6,985 nucleotides of DNA, taken from assembly GCA_018969165.1 (NCBI GenBank), contig JAGWYX010000196.1, forward strand, positions 1 through 6,985, written 5' to 3'. Position numbers and translations under genes: made by a program. The notes under the pieces were generated by a model. That model worked only from the letters and a program-made list of their open reading frames with translations. It had not been told where the DNA came from and searched no databases. This document shows, piece by piece, positions 1 through 6,985 of this stretch (position 1 is its first letter; the number at the start of each line of letters is the position of its first letter). The stretch is from Verrucomicrobiota bacterium (lineage in GTDB: Bacteria > Verrucomicrobiota > Verrucomicrobiia > Limisphaerales > JAGWYX01).

Positions 1-2
1 CC

Positions 3-1148
3 GCGGCTGGTTTCAAGGTGATCCGCATGGACTTCGGGTGGCAGGGGATTGAGCGCCAGAAAGGCCAATACGATTGGTCGGCCTACGACCAACTCACGGC
101 GAACCTCGAACGACGCGGCCTCCGGCCCTATTACATTTTCGATTACTCCAACCCGCTCTACGAGCAGACCGTCACCAGCCGCAATCCGTTGAACGGCCGA
201 GAGCAGCGCGACCTGGCCTCGCCGCAACACCCCGACAGCATTGCCGCCTACGCGCGCTGGGCCGCCGCCTCGGCCCGGCATTTCCGCGGGCACCACGTCA
301 TTTGGGAAATCTGGAATGAACCGAACATCAGCTTCTGGAAGCCGAAACCCAGCGTCGAGCAATACGCCGCGCTGGCCCTGGCCACCTGCCGCGCCGTCCG
401 CGAGGCGGAGCCGGACGCGACGATCGTGGGGCCGGCGACTTCAGGTTTTCCGTGGGACTATCTGGAGAGTTTCTTGAAATCCGGCGTGCTGGAATATCTC
501 GACGCGGTCAGCGTGCATCCGTACCGGAGCTACCATCGGCCGCCGGAGACCGCAGCCGCGGATTATCGGCGGCTGCGGGTCCTGATCGAACGCTACGCGC
601 CCAACGGGGGCAAACGGCGCATCCCGATCTTGAGCGGCGAGTGGGGTTACGCCACGCACACCAAGGGCCTGTCCTTGGAGGACCAGGCGTCGTTCAGTGT
701 CCGTCAGCAGTTGTCGAACCTCCTGAACCACGTCCCGGTGTCTATCTGGTATGACTGGCAGAACGACGGCCCGGACCCGAACGAGCGCGAAGACAACTTC
801 GGCACGGTGACCATGGAACTCGAACCGAAGCCGGCCTATGTCGCGCTCCAAACGATGACACGCGAACTGGGCGCTTACCACATCGCCCGCCGGCTCGTGC
901 TGGCGGACGAACAGGATTACGCGCTGCTGATGGTGGATCCGGTCGGCCACGAGAAACTGGCGGCCTGGACGACGGGTAAACCGCATGAGGTGGCCCTCGA
1001 CGTGAGGGGGCTGTCGGCAAAAGCCGTCACGGCGGTGAACGGCCGGGGCGTCAGTCGCCCGCTGAAGGTTGAGCGACGCCGCTTGGTGCTAACGCTCGAC
1101 CCGCTGCCACAATACCTCACTTTCGCCAAGCGGGTGCGGGTGAGGTGA
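3..1148 (+). CDS. Glycoside hydrolase, clan GH-A (GH39/GH5-like), 5'-truncated
   Basis: Retaining glycoside hydrolase expected to cleave beta-linked polysaccharide or oligosaccharide outside the cytoplasm; the substrate cannot be read from sequence. The reading frame is open to the window's left edge. An in-frame GTG at 18 is internal, because the preceding codons already read AAGFK into the conserved barrel stretch VIRMDFGWQGIE. The true start, and any signal peptide, lie upstream. Two catalytic glutamates are visible: the acid/base Glu in WEIWNEPN (codon 318-320) and the nucleophile Glu in ILSGEWGY (codon 639-641), a separation typical of (beta/alpha)8 GH-A enzymes. VSVHPYRSY between them is also typical of the clan. 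IWYDWQNDGPDP and EPKPAYVAL follow, and roughly the last 100 residues look like the all-beta accessory domain seen in GH39/GH5-like proteins. The stop is TGA 1146-1148. The family number is uncertain; the clan and active site are secure. It converges with the methyltransferase gene on the other strand. Confidence 0.9.
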   Translation, partial: AAGFKVIRMDFGWQGIERQKGQYDWSAYDQLTANLERRGLRPYYIFDYSNPLYEQTVTSRNPLNGREQRDLASPQHPDSIAAYARWAAASARHFRGHHVIWEIWNEPNISFWKPKPSVEQYAALALATCRAVREAEPDATIVGPATSGFPWDYLESFLKSGVLEYLDAVSVHPYRSYHRPPETAAADYRRLRVLIERYAPNGGKRRIPILSGEWGYATHTKGLSLEDQASFSVRQQLSNLLNHVPVSIWYDWQNDGPDPNEREDNFGTVTMELEPKPAYVALQTMTRELGAYHIARRLVLADEQDYALLMVDPVGHEKLAAWTTGKPHEVALDVRGLSAKAVTAVNGRGVSRPLKVERRRLVLTLDPLPQYLTFAKRVRVR

Positions 1149-1158
1149 GAGCCTCCCC
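1138..1158 (+). terminator. Hairpin across the glycoside hydrolase stop codon
   Basis: GGG-T-GAGG pairs with CCTCCCC, giving a seven-pair stem with one bulged T and a six-base loop TGAGAG that contains the TGA stop. A T5 run follows only at 1181-1185, too far away for a classical intrinsic terminator. A second weak stem (GTCA 1160-1163 with TGAC 1173-1176) sits closer to that run. It may contribute to transcription ending between convergent genes, but the evidence is weak. Confidence 0.2.
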
Positions 1159-1250
1159 TGTCACAGCCGGGTTGACCGAGTTTTTGGCGTTCGACCGCCG
1201 CTGCCGTCGAGGCCGCTTGGGCGCGAGTCGCCGGCCAACGTCTCCGGCCC

Positions 1251-1269
1251 GCTCCGGGCAAAGCGGAGC
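1251..1269. repeat. Short GC hairpin (GCTCCG/CGGAGC), possible dispersed element
   Basis: GCTCCG at 1251-1256 and CGGAGC at 1264-1269 form a perfect six-base inverted repeat around the loop GGCAAAG. CCCGGCTACA follows directly. The string resembles the small palindromic intergenic sequences I recall from verrucomicrobial genomes, but only one copy is in this window, so its status as a repeat is inference. It has no T tract and is not a convincing terminator. Confidence 0.3.
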
Positions 1270-1296
1270 CCCGGCTACACGAGCGTCCCGTGCCGA

Positions 1297-1446
1297 TTGA
1301 GCCCGATCACGAAACAACCGGCGCGGCACACGCGCATCCGTTACGAGGAGATCCCGGCCCACCAACTCGACCGCGTGCGACCGCTCTGGGAGAACCTGAT
1401 CGCGCTCCAGGAAGTCCGTCGGCAGCCTCGCCGCCCCGGAGCCTAG
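1297..1446 (+). pseudogene. Remnant resembling the N-terminus of a GNAT acetyltransferase
   Basis: The frame from a possible TTG start at 1297 to TAG 1444-1446 encodes 49 residues. The central part reads RIRYEEIPAHQLDRVRPLWE, then NLIALQ. This matches, from memory, the opening helix of small GNAT-type acetyltransferases (pattern Y-x-x-I-P-x-x-x-L-D-x-[IV]-R-P-L-W-E-x-L). After NLIALQ the sequence becomes Arg/Pro-rich and stops, and the acetyl-CoA-binding core (R/Q-x-x-G-x-G/A) is absent from this and neighbouring frames. A recently eroded gene, of which only the first about 35 codons survive, fits best. Alternatives are a short expressed peptide or a chance likeness. There is no Shine-Dalgarno sequence. 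The frame is also open upstream of the TTG, so the original start is not fixed. Confidence 0.33.
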
Positions 1447-1500
1447 AGCTGAACCCCGCACCGGCCTGGTTTCAGGACAAAATGAGGCGATAGCCCGTTT

Positions 1501-2610
1501 TCAGTCGTCCCGGGACTGAATCAGCACGCGGAAGCGCTCGCCCAAATGCTCCGGATGCGTCAAGGTCTGGAACTGGCGGATGCGGAGCGGGGTCCAATCC
1601 TCGAAGTCGCTTCTCGGCTGCCAGGTCCGCGCGGCGATTCGGGTCAGGAACTGCGCCTGCGAAGCCAGCGGCGCGGTATGGAGCCCGGCTGCTGCGCCGA
1701 CGGCCTGGAGGGCGCTGAAATTGATATGCGCCGTCAGGTCTTGCTCGCCCGGGTCAGCCAGCGCGTCGTCGGTCGCGTGGTGCCGACGATAGGCGCGCAA
1801 CGTGCCTCGCGAACGCTCCGGGAAAAAGAACTGCTCGGTCGTCAATCCATAATCCAACGTGAGCAGCTTGCCCTCGCGGAGGGCGCGCGCCGCCTGGCCC
1901 CACCAGGCTTCGGCCGCCGGACAGGTTTCAATCGTGAATCCCTCAGGCAACACCGTCCACAAAGACGAAGATGGAGGATCGAGGGTGGAGGATGGGTTCT
2001 GCAGCGGTCCATTCCCCGCGCCTCTTATCCGCGCCCAAACGAAGCGGTCCCCATCGAGGGCAACGCCCCACTCGAACCAGGATTTCGCGCGGGCGTCCCA
2101 ACCGAACCGCCGCACCGGGAACGCATCGAGCAATTCGTTCGCAAAAATAATTCCCTGGACGCCTGTCGCTGGGACTCTCTCCCAGCCGGCGAACCAACGG
2201 ATTTTCCCGGTGAACTGCTCGAGCGCGCCCGCTTGCCACCCCCGTCGCCGTGCCGACGGTTCGACAATCCAGTATTCCAGCCGCTCGAAAAGGACGGTCC
2301 GGCGGAGTTGCAACCAGCCAAGCACATCCGCCGCCAGCCGTCCGTCGTGGGCGCCGGCCTCGACCAGTTGGACCGGGCCGCCGGGCAACGCCGCCAGCCA
2401 ATCGGCGAATTGGAACGCCAGCAGTTGGCCGAACAAACTGCCGACGCTGACGCTGGTGAAGTAATCCCCCTGGCGACCGATGGTGGCCGCGTCAGGCCTC
2501 TCGTAGTAGCCGAGGGTGGGGTGAAAGAGGGCCAGCCCCATGAAGCGGTCAAACGGCAGCACGCCGGCGGCGGCGATCTCCCGGCGGAGAATTTCGGCGA
2601 GGTCGTTCAT
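1501..2610 (-). CDS. MidA/NDUFAF7-type SAM-dependent methyltransferase (COG1565, DUF185)
   Basis: A class I SAM-dependent methyltransferase of 369 residues, close to the family's usual length. Mitochondrial NDUFAF7 methylates an arginine of a complex I subunit; the targets of bacterial members are largely unknown. Visible family signatures are LFHPTLGYY (residues 28-36), GDYFTSVSVGSLFGQLLA (48-65), SAM motif I as LVEAGAHDGRLAADVL (82-97), then IIFANELLDAFPVRRF, LLTLDYGLT, GTLRAYRRH and DPGEQDLTAHINFSAL. Motif I has EAGAHDG where many members have E-x-G-P-G-x-G. The start is ATG at 2610; an in-frame ATG at 2631 would add seven residues (MPGPGKP). Neither has a Shine-Dalgarno sequence. The frame stays open further upstream, antisense to pilT, so an over-long gene call is a risk. 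A Pro/Ser-rich segment near residues 203-214 is encoded by a heptad repeat. Transcription diverges from pilT. Confidence 0.88.
   Translation of the reverse strand: MNDLAEILRREIAAAGVLPFDRFMGLALFHPTLGYYERPDAATIGRQGDYFTSVSVGSLFGQLLAFQFADWLAALPGGPVQLVEAGAHDGRLAADVLGWLQLRRTVLFERLEYWIVEPSARRRGWQAGALEQFTGKIRWFAGWERVPATGVQGIIFANELLDAFPVRRFGWDARAKSWFEWGVALDGDRFVWARIRGAGNGPLQNPSSTLDPPSSSLWTVLPEGFTIETCPAAEAWWGQAARALREGKLLTLDYGLTTEQFFFPERSRGTLRAYRRHHATDDALADPGEQDLTAHINFSALQAVGAAAGLHTAPLASQAQFLTRIAARTWQPRSDFEDWTPLRIRQFQTLTHPEHLGERFRVLIQSRDD
1966..1993 (-). repeat. Four degenerate heptads (ATCCTCC type) inside the methyltransferase gene
   Basis: Read on the minus strand, this 28-base tract is ATCCTCC, ACCCTCG, ATCCTCC, ATCTTCG. 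It lies in frame inside the methyltransferase gene and encodes part of NPSSTLDPPSSS, a low-complexity segment between two conserved blocks. Both the period of seven and the leading ATC also occur in the tract at 3825-3859. Confidence 0.6.
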
Positions 2611-2670
2611 TGGCTTGCCAGGACCGGGCATTTCGGCTAAAGAGTCGGTGAGCGACAATCCGCGACCTTT
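2611..2670. promoter_or_regulatory. Divergent intergenic spacer between methyltransferase gene and pilT
   Basis: Only 60 bases (39 if the methyltransferase starts at 2631) separate the two divergent start codons, so promoters for both genes must lie here or inside the coding ends. The spacer is richer in A/T than its flanks around GGCTAAAGAG and GCGACAATCC. GACAAT (2655-2660 region) matches the sigma-70 -10 box at four of six positions but has no good -35 partner. I infer a regulatory function from gene orientation, not from a clear motif. Confidence 0.3.
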
Positions 2671-3765
<1,095 letters not shown>

Positions 3766-3824
3766 CGTTTCCCCACTTCCACCCCGCGCCCAGCTCCGAT
3801 CGGGCAATTGCAATCTGAATGCTA

Positions 3825-3859
3825 ATCTGCAATCTAAAATCTAAAATCTAAAATCCGAA
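3825..3859 (+). repeat. Five ATC-anchored heptads upstream of the second pilT-family gene
   Basis: Five consecutive seven-base units read ATCTGCA, ATCTAAA, ATCTAAA, ATCTAAA, ATCCGAA; a related ATCTGAA lies just upstream at 3813-3819. The tract is strikingly A/T-rich within GC-rich surroundings and ends 17 bases before the ATG at 3877. Each TAAAAT junction resembles a -10 hexamer (one mismatch to TATAAT), and TTGCAA at 3808-3813 is a poor -35 with a long spacer (21 bases). It could act as a promoter or UP-like element, as a slippage-prone phase switch, or simply be a dispersed repeat. Confidence 0.65.
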
Positions 3860-3876
3860 AGCCCCCTCCCCGGCCT

Positions 3877-5085
3877 ATGCAGCGCACCGAACTGGATTAC
3901 GTGCTGGGCACCATGCTCGATTCGCACAAGGACGTCTCCGACCTGAACATCACCGTGGACAAGCCGCTGCAGGTCGAAACCTCCGGCCAACTGGTGCCGG
4001 TGGTCATCGAGCCGCCCGTGGAACGCCTGACGCCCTTTCAAACCGAGATGGTCGCCTTGAACCTGATCGGCGGCAGCCGGCGGCTCACCGAGGATTTGCT
4101 TCGGACCGGTTCCTGCGACTCGTCCTATTCGCTGGTCGGCAAGGCGCGCTTCCGCGTGAACATCTTCTCCCAGCGCGGCAATTACTCGATCGTCCTGCGC
4201 AAACTGAACACGACAATCCCGACACTCGAAGAATTGGGCATGCCGGACATCTTCCACCAGGTGGCCAAGGAAAAGACCGGCCTGGTCCTGGTCACCGGCG
4301 CGACCGGCTCGGGCAAGTCCACCACCCTGGCCGCCCTTCTCAACGAGATCAACGAGTCCAAATCCATCCACATCATCACCCTCGAGGACCCCGTCGAGTT
4401 CGTGCATCCGCAGAAGATGGCCACATTCAACCAGCGCGAGATGGGCACGGACTTTGACGCGTTCTCCAGCGGGTTGCGCGCGGCGCTGCGGCAGGCGCCC
4501 AAGGTGATCCTGGTCGGTGAGATGCGCGACCGCGAGACGGTCGAGATTGGCCTGAGCGCCGCCGAGACGGGCCACCTGGTCGTGAGCACCCTGCACACCA
4601 TCGACGCCGGCCAGACGATCAACCGCATCCTGGGCATGTTCGAGACCGAGGAACAGGAGCAGGTGCGCATCCGGCTGGCCGACACGCTGCGCTGGATTGT
4701 CAGCCAGCGCCTGGCGCCCAAAGTCAACGGCGGCCGCTTTGCCCTGCTGGAAATTATGGGCTCGAACCTCCGCATCAAAGACAGCATCACTTACGGCGAG
4801 AGCGAAGGCAAAAGCTTTTACGAAATCATCGAAGCCAGCTACACCTTCGGCTGGCGCACCTTCGACCACGCCTGCCTCGAAGCCTACGAACAGGGCCTGG
4901 TCACCGAGGAAACCGCGCAGCTCTACTGCACGAAGAAGGGTGTCGTCACCCGCGGCATCGATAATATCAAAAAGAAACGCGGCGAAGCGACCAGCACCCT
5001 CGTGAACCTGAAGATGAAAGCAGGCGAAGAGGCCGCCGCCAAACCCAGTTCGCCGCCTCTCCCCGCCACGCTGAAACTCAAATAG
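3877..5085 (+). CDS. PilT/PilU-family type IV pilus ATPase, divergent second paralogue
   Basis: A 402-residue ATPase of the PilT/PilU family, presumably an accessory or alternative retraction motor acting with the upstream PilT. The N-terminal domain is only loosely PilT-like: VSDLNITVDKPLQ replaces the SDLHLSxGxPP signature, then RFRVNIFSQRGNYSIVLR. The motor domain is intact: Walker A GATGSGKST (141-149, Lys147), Asp box TLEDPVEFVH (168-177), Walker B VILVGEMRD (210-218, Glu215) and His box TGHLVVSTLHT (231-241). In place of AIRNLIRE the protein has NLRIKDSI (297-304). A family-specific C-terminal block (SYTFGWRTFDHACLEAYEQG) and a Lys-rich tail with a Pro/Ala end, lacking in pilT, make it longer. 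ATG 3877 is chosen; an ATG twelve codons later is the alternative. No Shine-Dalgarno sequence is present. The stop TAG is two bases from the next start, so the two genes are surely co-transcribed. Confidence 0.92.
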   Translation: MQRTELDYVLGTMLDSHKDVSDLNITVDKPLQVETSGQLVPVVIEPPVERLTPFQTEMVALNLIGGSRRLTEDLLRTGSCDSSYSLVGKARFRVNIFSQRGNYSIVLRKLNTTIPTLEELGMPDIFHQVAKEKTGLVLVTGATGSGKSTTLAALLNEINESKSIHIITLEDPVEFVHPQKMATFNQREMGTDFDAFSSGLRAALRQAPKVILVGEMRDRETVEIGLSAAETGHLVVSTLHTIDAGQTINRILGMFETEEQEQVRIRLADTLRWIVSQRLAPKVNGGRFALLEIMGSNLRIKDSITYGESEGKSFYEIIEASYTFGWRTFDHACLEAYEQGLVTEETAQLYCTKKGVVTRGIDNIKKKRGEATSTLVNLKMKAGEEAAAKPSSPPLPATLKLK

Positions 5086-5087
5086 TC

Positions 5088-5567
5088 ATGGCCATCGAGT
5101 TCGAACTGCTCCGCCCGGAAGACAAACCCGCCCTGCTGGGGCTGCCCACCCCGGAATACCTCGCCGCGGTGCGCGCCTCCCTCGAAGGGCTCGAGTACAA
5201 GGTGCATGTCGCCGCCGATGGCGAAGAATTCCTCCGCCGCTTCGCCCGCGTCCAATACCAGGTCGTCGTCCTGGAGGAATCCGCCGCCGGCGCGGCGGCA
5301 GGTGGGGACGCCGACGTGCAAAACCCGTTGTCCGACCTGCAACGCATGCCAATGAACTTGCGACGCCATGCCGTCGTGATCCTCGTCGGCAAATCCTTCC
5401 AGAGCCTCAACCCGATGCAGGCATTCCAGCAAAGCGTGCACGCCGTCGTCAATCCTACCGAACTGTCCAGCTTCGCCCAGATCGTGCAGAAGGTGGCGGC
5501 CGACAGCACGCTGTTCCTGCACATTTACCGCGACACCCAACAGCGCATCGTCACCGGCAAACTCTGA
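5088..5567 (+). CDS. Receiver-like (pseudo-response-regulator) protein linked to the pilus ATPase
   Basis: A 159-residue soluble protein without signal peptide or membrane segments. The pattern suggests a CheY-like fold: KVHVAADGEEFLRRF (38-52), hydrophobic strand YQVVVLEE (57-64), helix around NPLSDLQRMPMNLRR (79-93), strand AVVILVG (95-101), helix NPMQAFQQS, strand AVVNP (119-123), and a final helix. Phosphotransfer residues are missing: the acceptor Asp position is Glu63, the conserved Lys before Pro is Asn122, and no acidic pair is evident near the N-terminus. An Ala/Gly linker (65-73) breaks the middle. From memory, the NP...L..MPM..RR...MAF..SV..VVN pattern resembles a domain found in deltaproteobacterial zinc-ribbon proteins near motility genes; this is unverified. 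It starts two bases after the second ATPase gene stops, which suggests translational coupling and a role with the pilus motor. No established function is known to me. Confidence 0.8.
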   Translation: MAIEFELLRPEDKPALLGLPTPEYLAAVRASLEGLEYKVHVAADGEEFLRRFARVQYQVVVLEESAAGAAAGGDADVQNPLSDLQRMPMNLRRHAVVILVGKSFQSLNPMQAFQQSVHAVVNPTELSSFAQIVQKVAADSTLFLHIYRDTQQRIVTGKL

Positions 5568-5724
5568 GCCGCCGCGAATCGCCGCGCCCGCACTCGATCT
5601 TCGGACGGCGGAGGCCCCAATTGGCCGCCCCGGCACCGCCTCCCCGGAGTCCTGGAAACATGTTGTCATTCGGCCAGGTTCGAGTGACCCTTCCGCGACG
5701 TGCGCCCGCGTCCTGCAGGCCGCC
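5568..5724. other. Intergenic spacer before tlyA
   Basis: The 157 bases probably separate two transcription units. TTGTCA near 5664 resembles a -35 box, but no acceptable -10 box lies 16-18 bases downstream. A hairpin at 5607-5629 is the only clear structure. No small gene is supportable on either strand. Confidence 0.4.
5607..5629 (+). terminator. GC hairpin downstream of the pilus block
   Basis: GGC and GGCC (with GGA bulged between them) pair with GGCC-GCC around the loop CCAATT, giving seven pairs. No T run follows, so it is at best a Rho-assisted or RNA-stabilising structure after the pilus genes. Confidence 0.2.
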
Positions 5725-6504
5725 ATGAATACCACGCGCCGCTCCAGCCAGACTCAACGCCCGGTCCGTCTGGACCAGGCCCTGGTGACCCGTGGCCTGT
5801 GCGAGAGCCGCCAGCAGGCCCAGCGCGCCGTCCTCGCCGGCCAGGTCCGCCTCAACCAGCAGCGCGCCCGCAAGGCGAGCGACACCGTCCACCCCGAGGA
5901 CACCCTCGAACTGGAGGTCGCCGAGAAATATGTCAGCCGCGGCGGCTACAAACTCGAACATGCCCTGCGGCAGTTCCAGGTTCAAGTGTCCGGCCGGACG
6001 GCGATCGACCTGGGCGCATCCACCGGCGGGTTCACCGATTGCCTGCTGCAACATGGGGCGGCCAAGGTGTATGCCGTCGATGTCGGGCGCGGGCAACTGG
6101 CCTGGAAGCTGCGCCAGGATTCGCGAGTTATCGTCCTGGAACGCACCAACGCGCGCTACCTGACCCCGGAACGGCTGCCCCAGCCGTTTGCCCCCGTGGA
6201 TTTGGTGGTCATCGATTGCGCGTTCATTTCCCTGCGAAAAATCCTGCCGCCCGCTATTGCTTTCCTGTCGGCGGGGGGCAGAATCGTGGCCTTGATCAAA
6301 CCGCAGTTCGAGGCGGGCAAGCCCGCAGCCGACAGGGGCCGCGGGGTAATTCGCGATCCGCGCCTGCAAGCACGCATTATCGCGGATCTGCGGGTCTTTG
6401 TCTCGAGCCTGCCGGCGTTGCGTTGGCGCGGCCTGACGGAGTCGCCGCTCCGGGGACCGGCCGGCAACCAGGAATTTTTCACCTTGCTTGAAAAGGTCTG
6501 TTGA
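5725..6504 (+). CDS. tlyA: TlyA-family rRNA 2'-O-methyltransferase (S4 plus FtsJ-like domain)
   Basis: A 259-residue cytoplasmic SAM-dependent methyltransferase that, by family, 2'-O-methylates ribosomal RNA; in mycobacteria this modification gives capreomycin sensitivity. An N-terminal S4 RNA-binding domain (about 14-60, RLDQALVTRGLCESRQQA then GQVRLN) leads into the hallmark KYVSRGGYKLEHAL. The SAM motif is AIDLGASTGGFTDCLLQ, followed by VYAVDVGRGQLAWKLR. The catalytic K-D-K-E tetrad is complete: Lys76, Asp164 (VVIDCAFISL), Lys192 (LIKPQFEAGK) and Glu250 (GNQEFF). The length is normal, near 250-270 residues. ATG 5725 keeps the whole S4 domain and has only a weak AGG six bases upstream. Old annotations call members hemolysin A; the intact tetrad favours the methyltransferase role. 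Its last 17 bases overlap the nadK start. Confidence 0.94.
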   Translation: MNTTRRSSQTQRPVRLDQALVTRGLCESRQQAQRAVLAGQVRLNQQRARKASDTVHPEDTLELEVAEKYVSRGGYKLEHALRQFQVQVSGRTAIDLGASTGGFTDCLLQHGAAKVYAVDVGRGQLAWKLRQDSRVIVLERTNARYLTPERLPQPFAPVDLVVIDCAFISLRKILPPAIAFLSAGGRIVALIKPQFEAGKPAADRGRGVIRDPRLQARIIADLRVFVSSLPALRWRGLTESPLRGPAGNQEFFTLLEKVC

Positions 6505-6985
6505 AAGCATCCGCCGGGTTGGCTTGATCGCCAATCCGGAGAAGGCCTCCGGCCGCCGCGTGGTGCGGCAAGCCGCCGCCCTGATCACCGCGACCGGCCG
6601 GTCCGTGTCCACCGAAGCGCCGACGGCGCGCCTGGCGGGCCTGGAGGTCCCGCAGTGTCCCGACACCGCCAGCCTGGCCCGGGATTGCGATCTGCTCCTG
6701 GTTTTCGGCGGCGACGGCACGATGCTCCGGGTCACGCGCGATATCGCCGGCCAGAAAACCCCGATCCTCGGCGTCAAGGTCGGCGGCCTGGGTTTCCTGA
6801 CGGCTGTGCCCTCTCAACGGCTGGCGCAGGCCCTGGGCCAGATCTGGGCCGGGGAGTTCCGGGTGGAGACCCGCCCGTTGATCGAGGCACTGGGCACCGC
6901 GCACGGCCACCCCACCACCCAGGTTGCCCTCAACGATTTTGTCATCAGCCGCGGCACCGTCTCGCGCATGATCGAATTGGAGGTG
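6488..6985 (+). CDS. nadK: NAD kinase, 3'-truncated
   Basis: ATP- or polyphosphate-dependent phosphorylation of NAD to NADP in the cytosol; 166 codons are present and the gene continues past the window end. The protein begins MKRSVESIRRVGLIANPEK, the expected first strand. The catalytic motif is VFGGDGTML (Asp76 in GGDGT). ILGVKVGGLGFLT and ALNDFVIS (Asn149-Asp150, often NE in other kinases) follow in family order. The start is TTG 6488: an in-frame TGA lies at 6434-6436, no ATG or GTG occurs between it and VGLIANP, and the next TTG (6524) falls within the first strand. An AGGA lies 14 bases upstream of the TTG, somewhat far. The 17-base overlap with tlyA implies coupled translation. About 120 residues of the NAD-binding C-terminal domain are missing here because of the window edge. 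Confidence 0.93.
   Translation, partial: MKRSVESIRRVGLIANPEKASGRRVVRQAAALITATGRSVSTEAPTARLAGLEVPQCPDTASLARDCDLLLVFGGDGTMLRVTRDIAGQKTPILGVKVGGLGFLTAVPSQRLAQALGQIWAGEFRVETRPLIEALGTAHGHPTTQVALNDFVISRGTVSRMIELEV

Larger units (their letters stand above)
1149..1500. other. Gene-poor spacer between convergent genes
   Basis: The 352 bases between the two convergent stop codons hold no intact gene that I can recognise. Visible contents are a GC hairpin at 1251-1269 and an acetyltransferase-like remnant at 1297-1446. The other open frames here give Arg/Pro/Ala-rich translations typical of noncoding GC-rich DNA. No tRNA, transposase or good terminator was seen. Confidence 0.6.

Noticed and set aside
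1546..2640. 364-codon plus-strand frame opposite the methyltransferase
   Set aside because: It is Arg/Gly/Pro/Gln-rich without any domain, while the minus strand carries clear MidA/NDUFAF7 motifs.
3804..3814. Palindromes GCAATTGC and ATTGCAAT as an operator
   Set aside because: They are short, overlapping and adjacent to the A/T-rich repeat; eight-base palindromes of this kind are expected by chance and no second copy was found.
3825..3859. CRISPR-like array
   Set aside because: The units are seven bases and directly abutting, with no spacers and no cas genes.
3841..4869. 342-codon minus-strand frame opposite the second ATPase gene
   Set aside because: It has the same antisense composition as the frame opposite pilT, no recognisable domain, and the plus-strand gene has complete catalytic motifs.
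5725..6504. Hemolysin/toxin role for the TlyA protein
   Set aside because: The complete K-D-K-E tetrad, S4 domain and housekeeping neighbour nadK point to rRNA methylation; the hemolysin name is historical.
5551..6777. 408-codon minus-strand frame opposite tlyA and the start of nadK
   Set aside because: It spans two well-supported plus-strand genes and their overlap; its composition is that of an antisense shadow.

Overview
The window is a GC-rich stretch of bacterial chromosome with six protein-coding genes (two cut by the window edges) and one probable gene remnant. The gene content suggests a member of the Verrucomicrobiota, probably near Pedosphaera/Limisphaerales. The hints are two unlike PilT-family ATPases in tandem, an environmental-type clan GH-A glycoside hydrolase, almost no Shine-Dalgarno sequences, and short ATC-anchored heptad repeats. 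This assignment is inference, because no rRNA or marker phylogeny is available here.

Layout. Bases 3-1148 (+) are the 3' part of a (beta/alpha)8 glycoside hydrolase. Bases 1149-1500 hold no intact gene, but contain a small hairpin element and a 49-codon frame resembling the start of a GNAT acetyltransferase. Bases 2610-1501 (-) encode a MidA/NDUFAF7-type SAM-dependent methyltransferase. Its gene diverges, across about 60 bp, from a type IV pilus block at 2671-5567 (+): a canonical pilT, a 111-bp spacer with a heptad repeat, a longer and divergent PilT/PilU-type ATPase, and, 2 bp after that, a 159-aa protein that looks like a receiver domain without its phosphorylation residues. After a 157-bp gap come tlyA (5725-6504) and the start of nadK (6488 to the window end). 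The last two overlap and are translationally coupled, an arrangement also known from actinobacteria, where recN often follows.

How the genes fit together. The two ATPases probably power or tune pilus retraction. The pseudo-receiver, made from the same message as the second ATPase, is the best candidate for a dedicated partner or localisation factor. tlyA and nadK are housekeeping genes (rRNA 2'-O-methylation and NADP synthesis). The glycoside hydrolase and the methyltransferase converge and have no evident functional link to the pilus genes.

Most notable points: the ATPase pair plus pseudo-receiver module; a non-canonical AIRNLIRE motif in the canonical PilT; two period-7 repeat tracts that share an ATC anchor, one of them inside a coding sequence; a 33-bp identical block shared by the two ATPase genes; and the acetyltransferase-like remnant. 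I saw no CRISPR array, tRNA, rRNA or insertion sequence.
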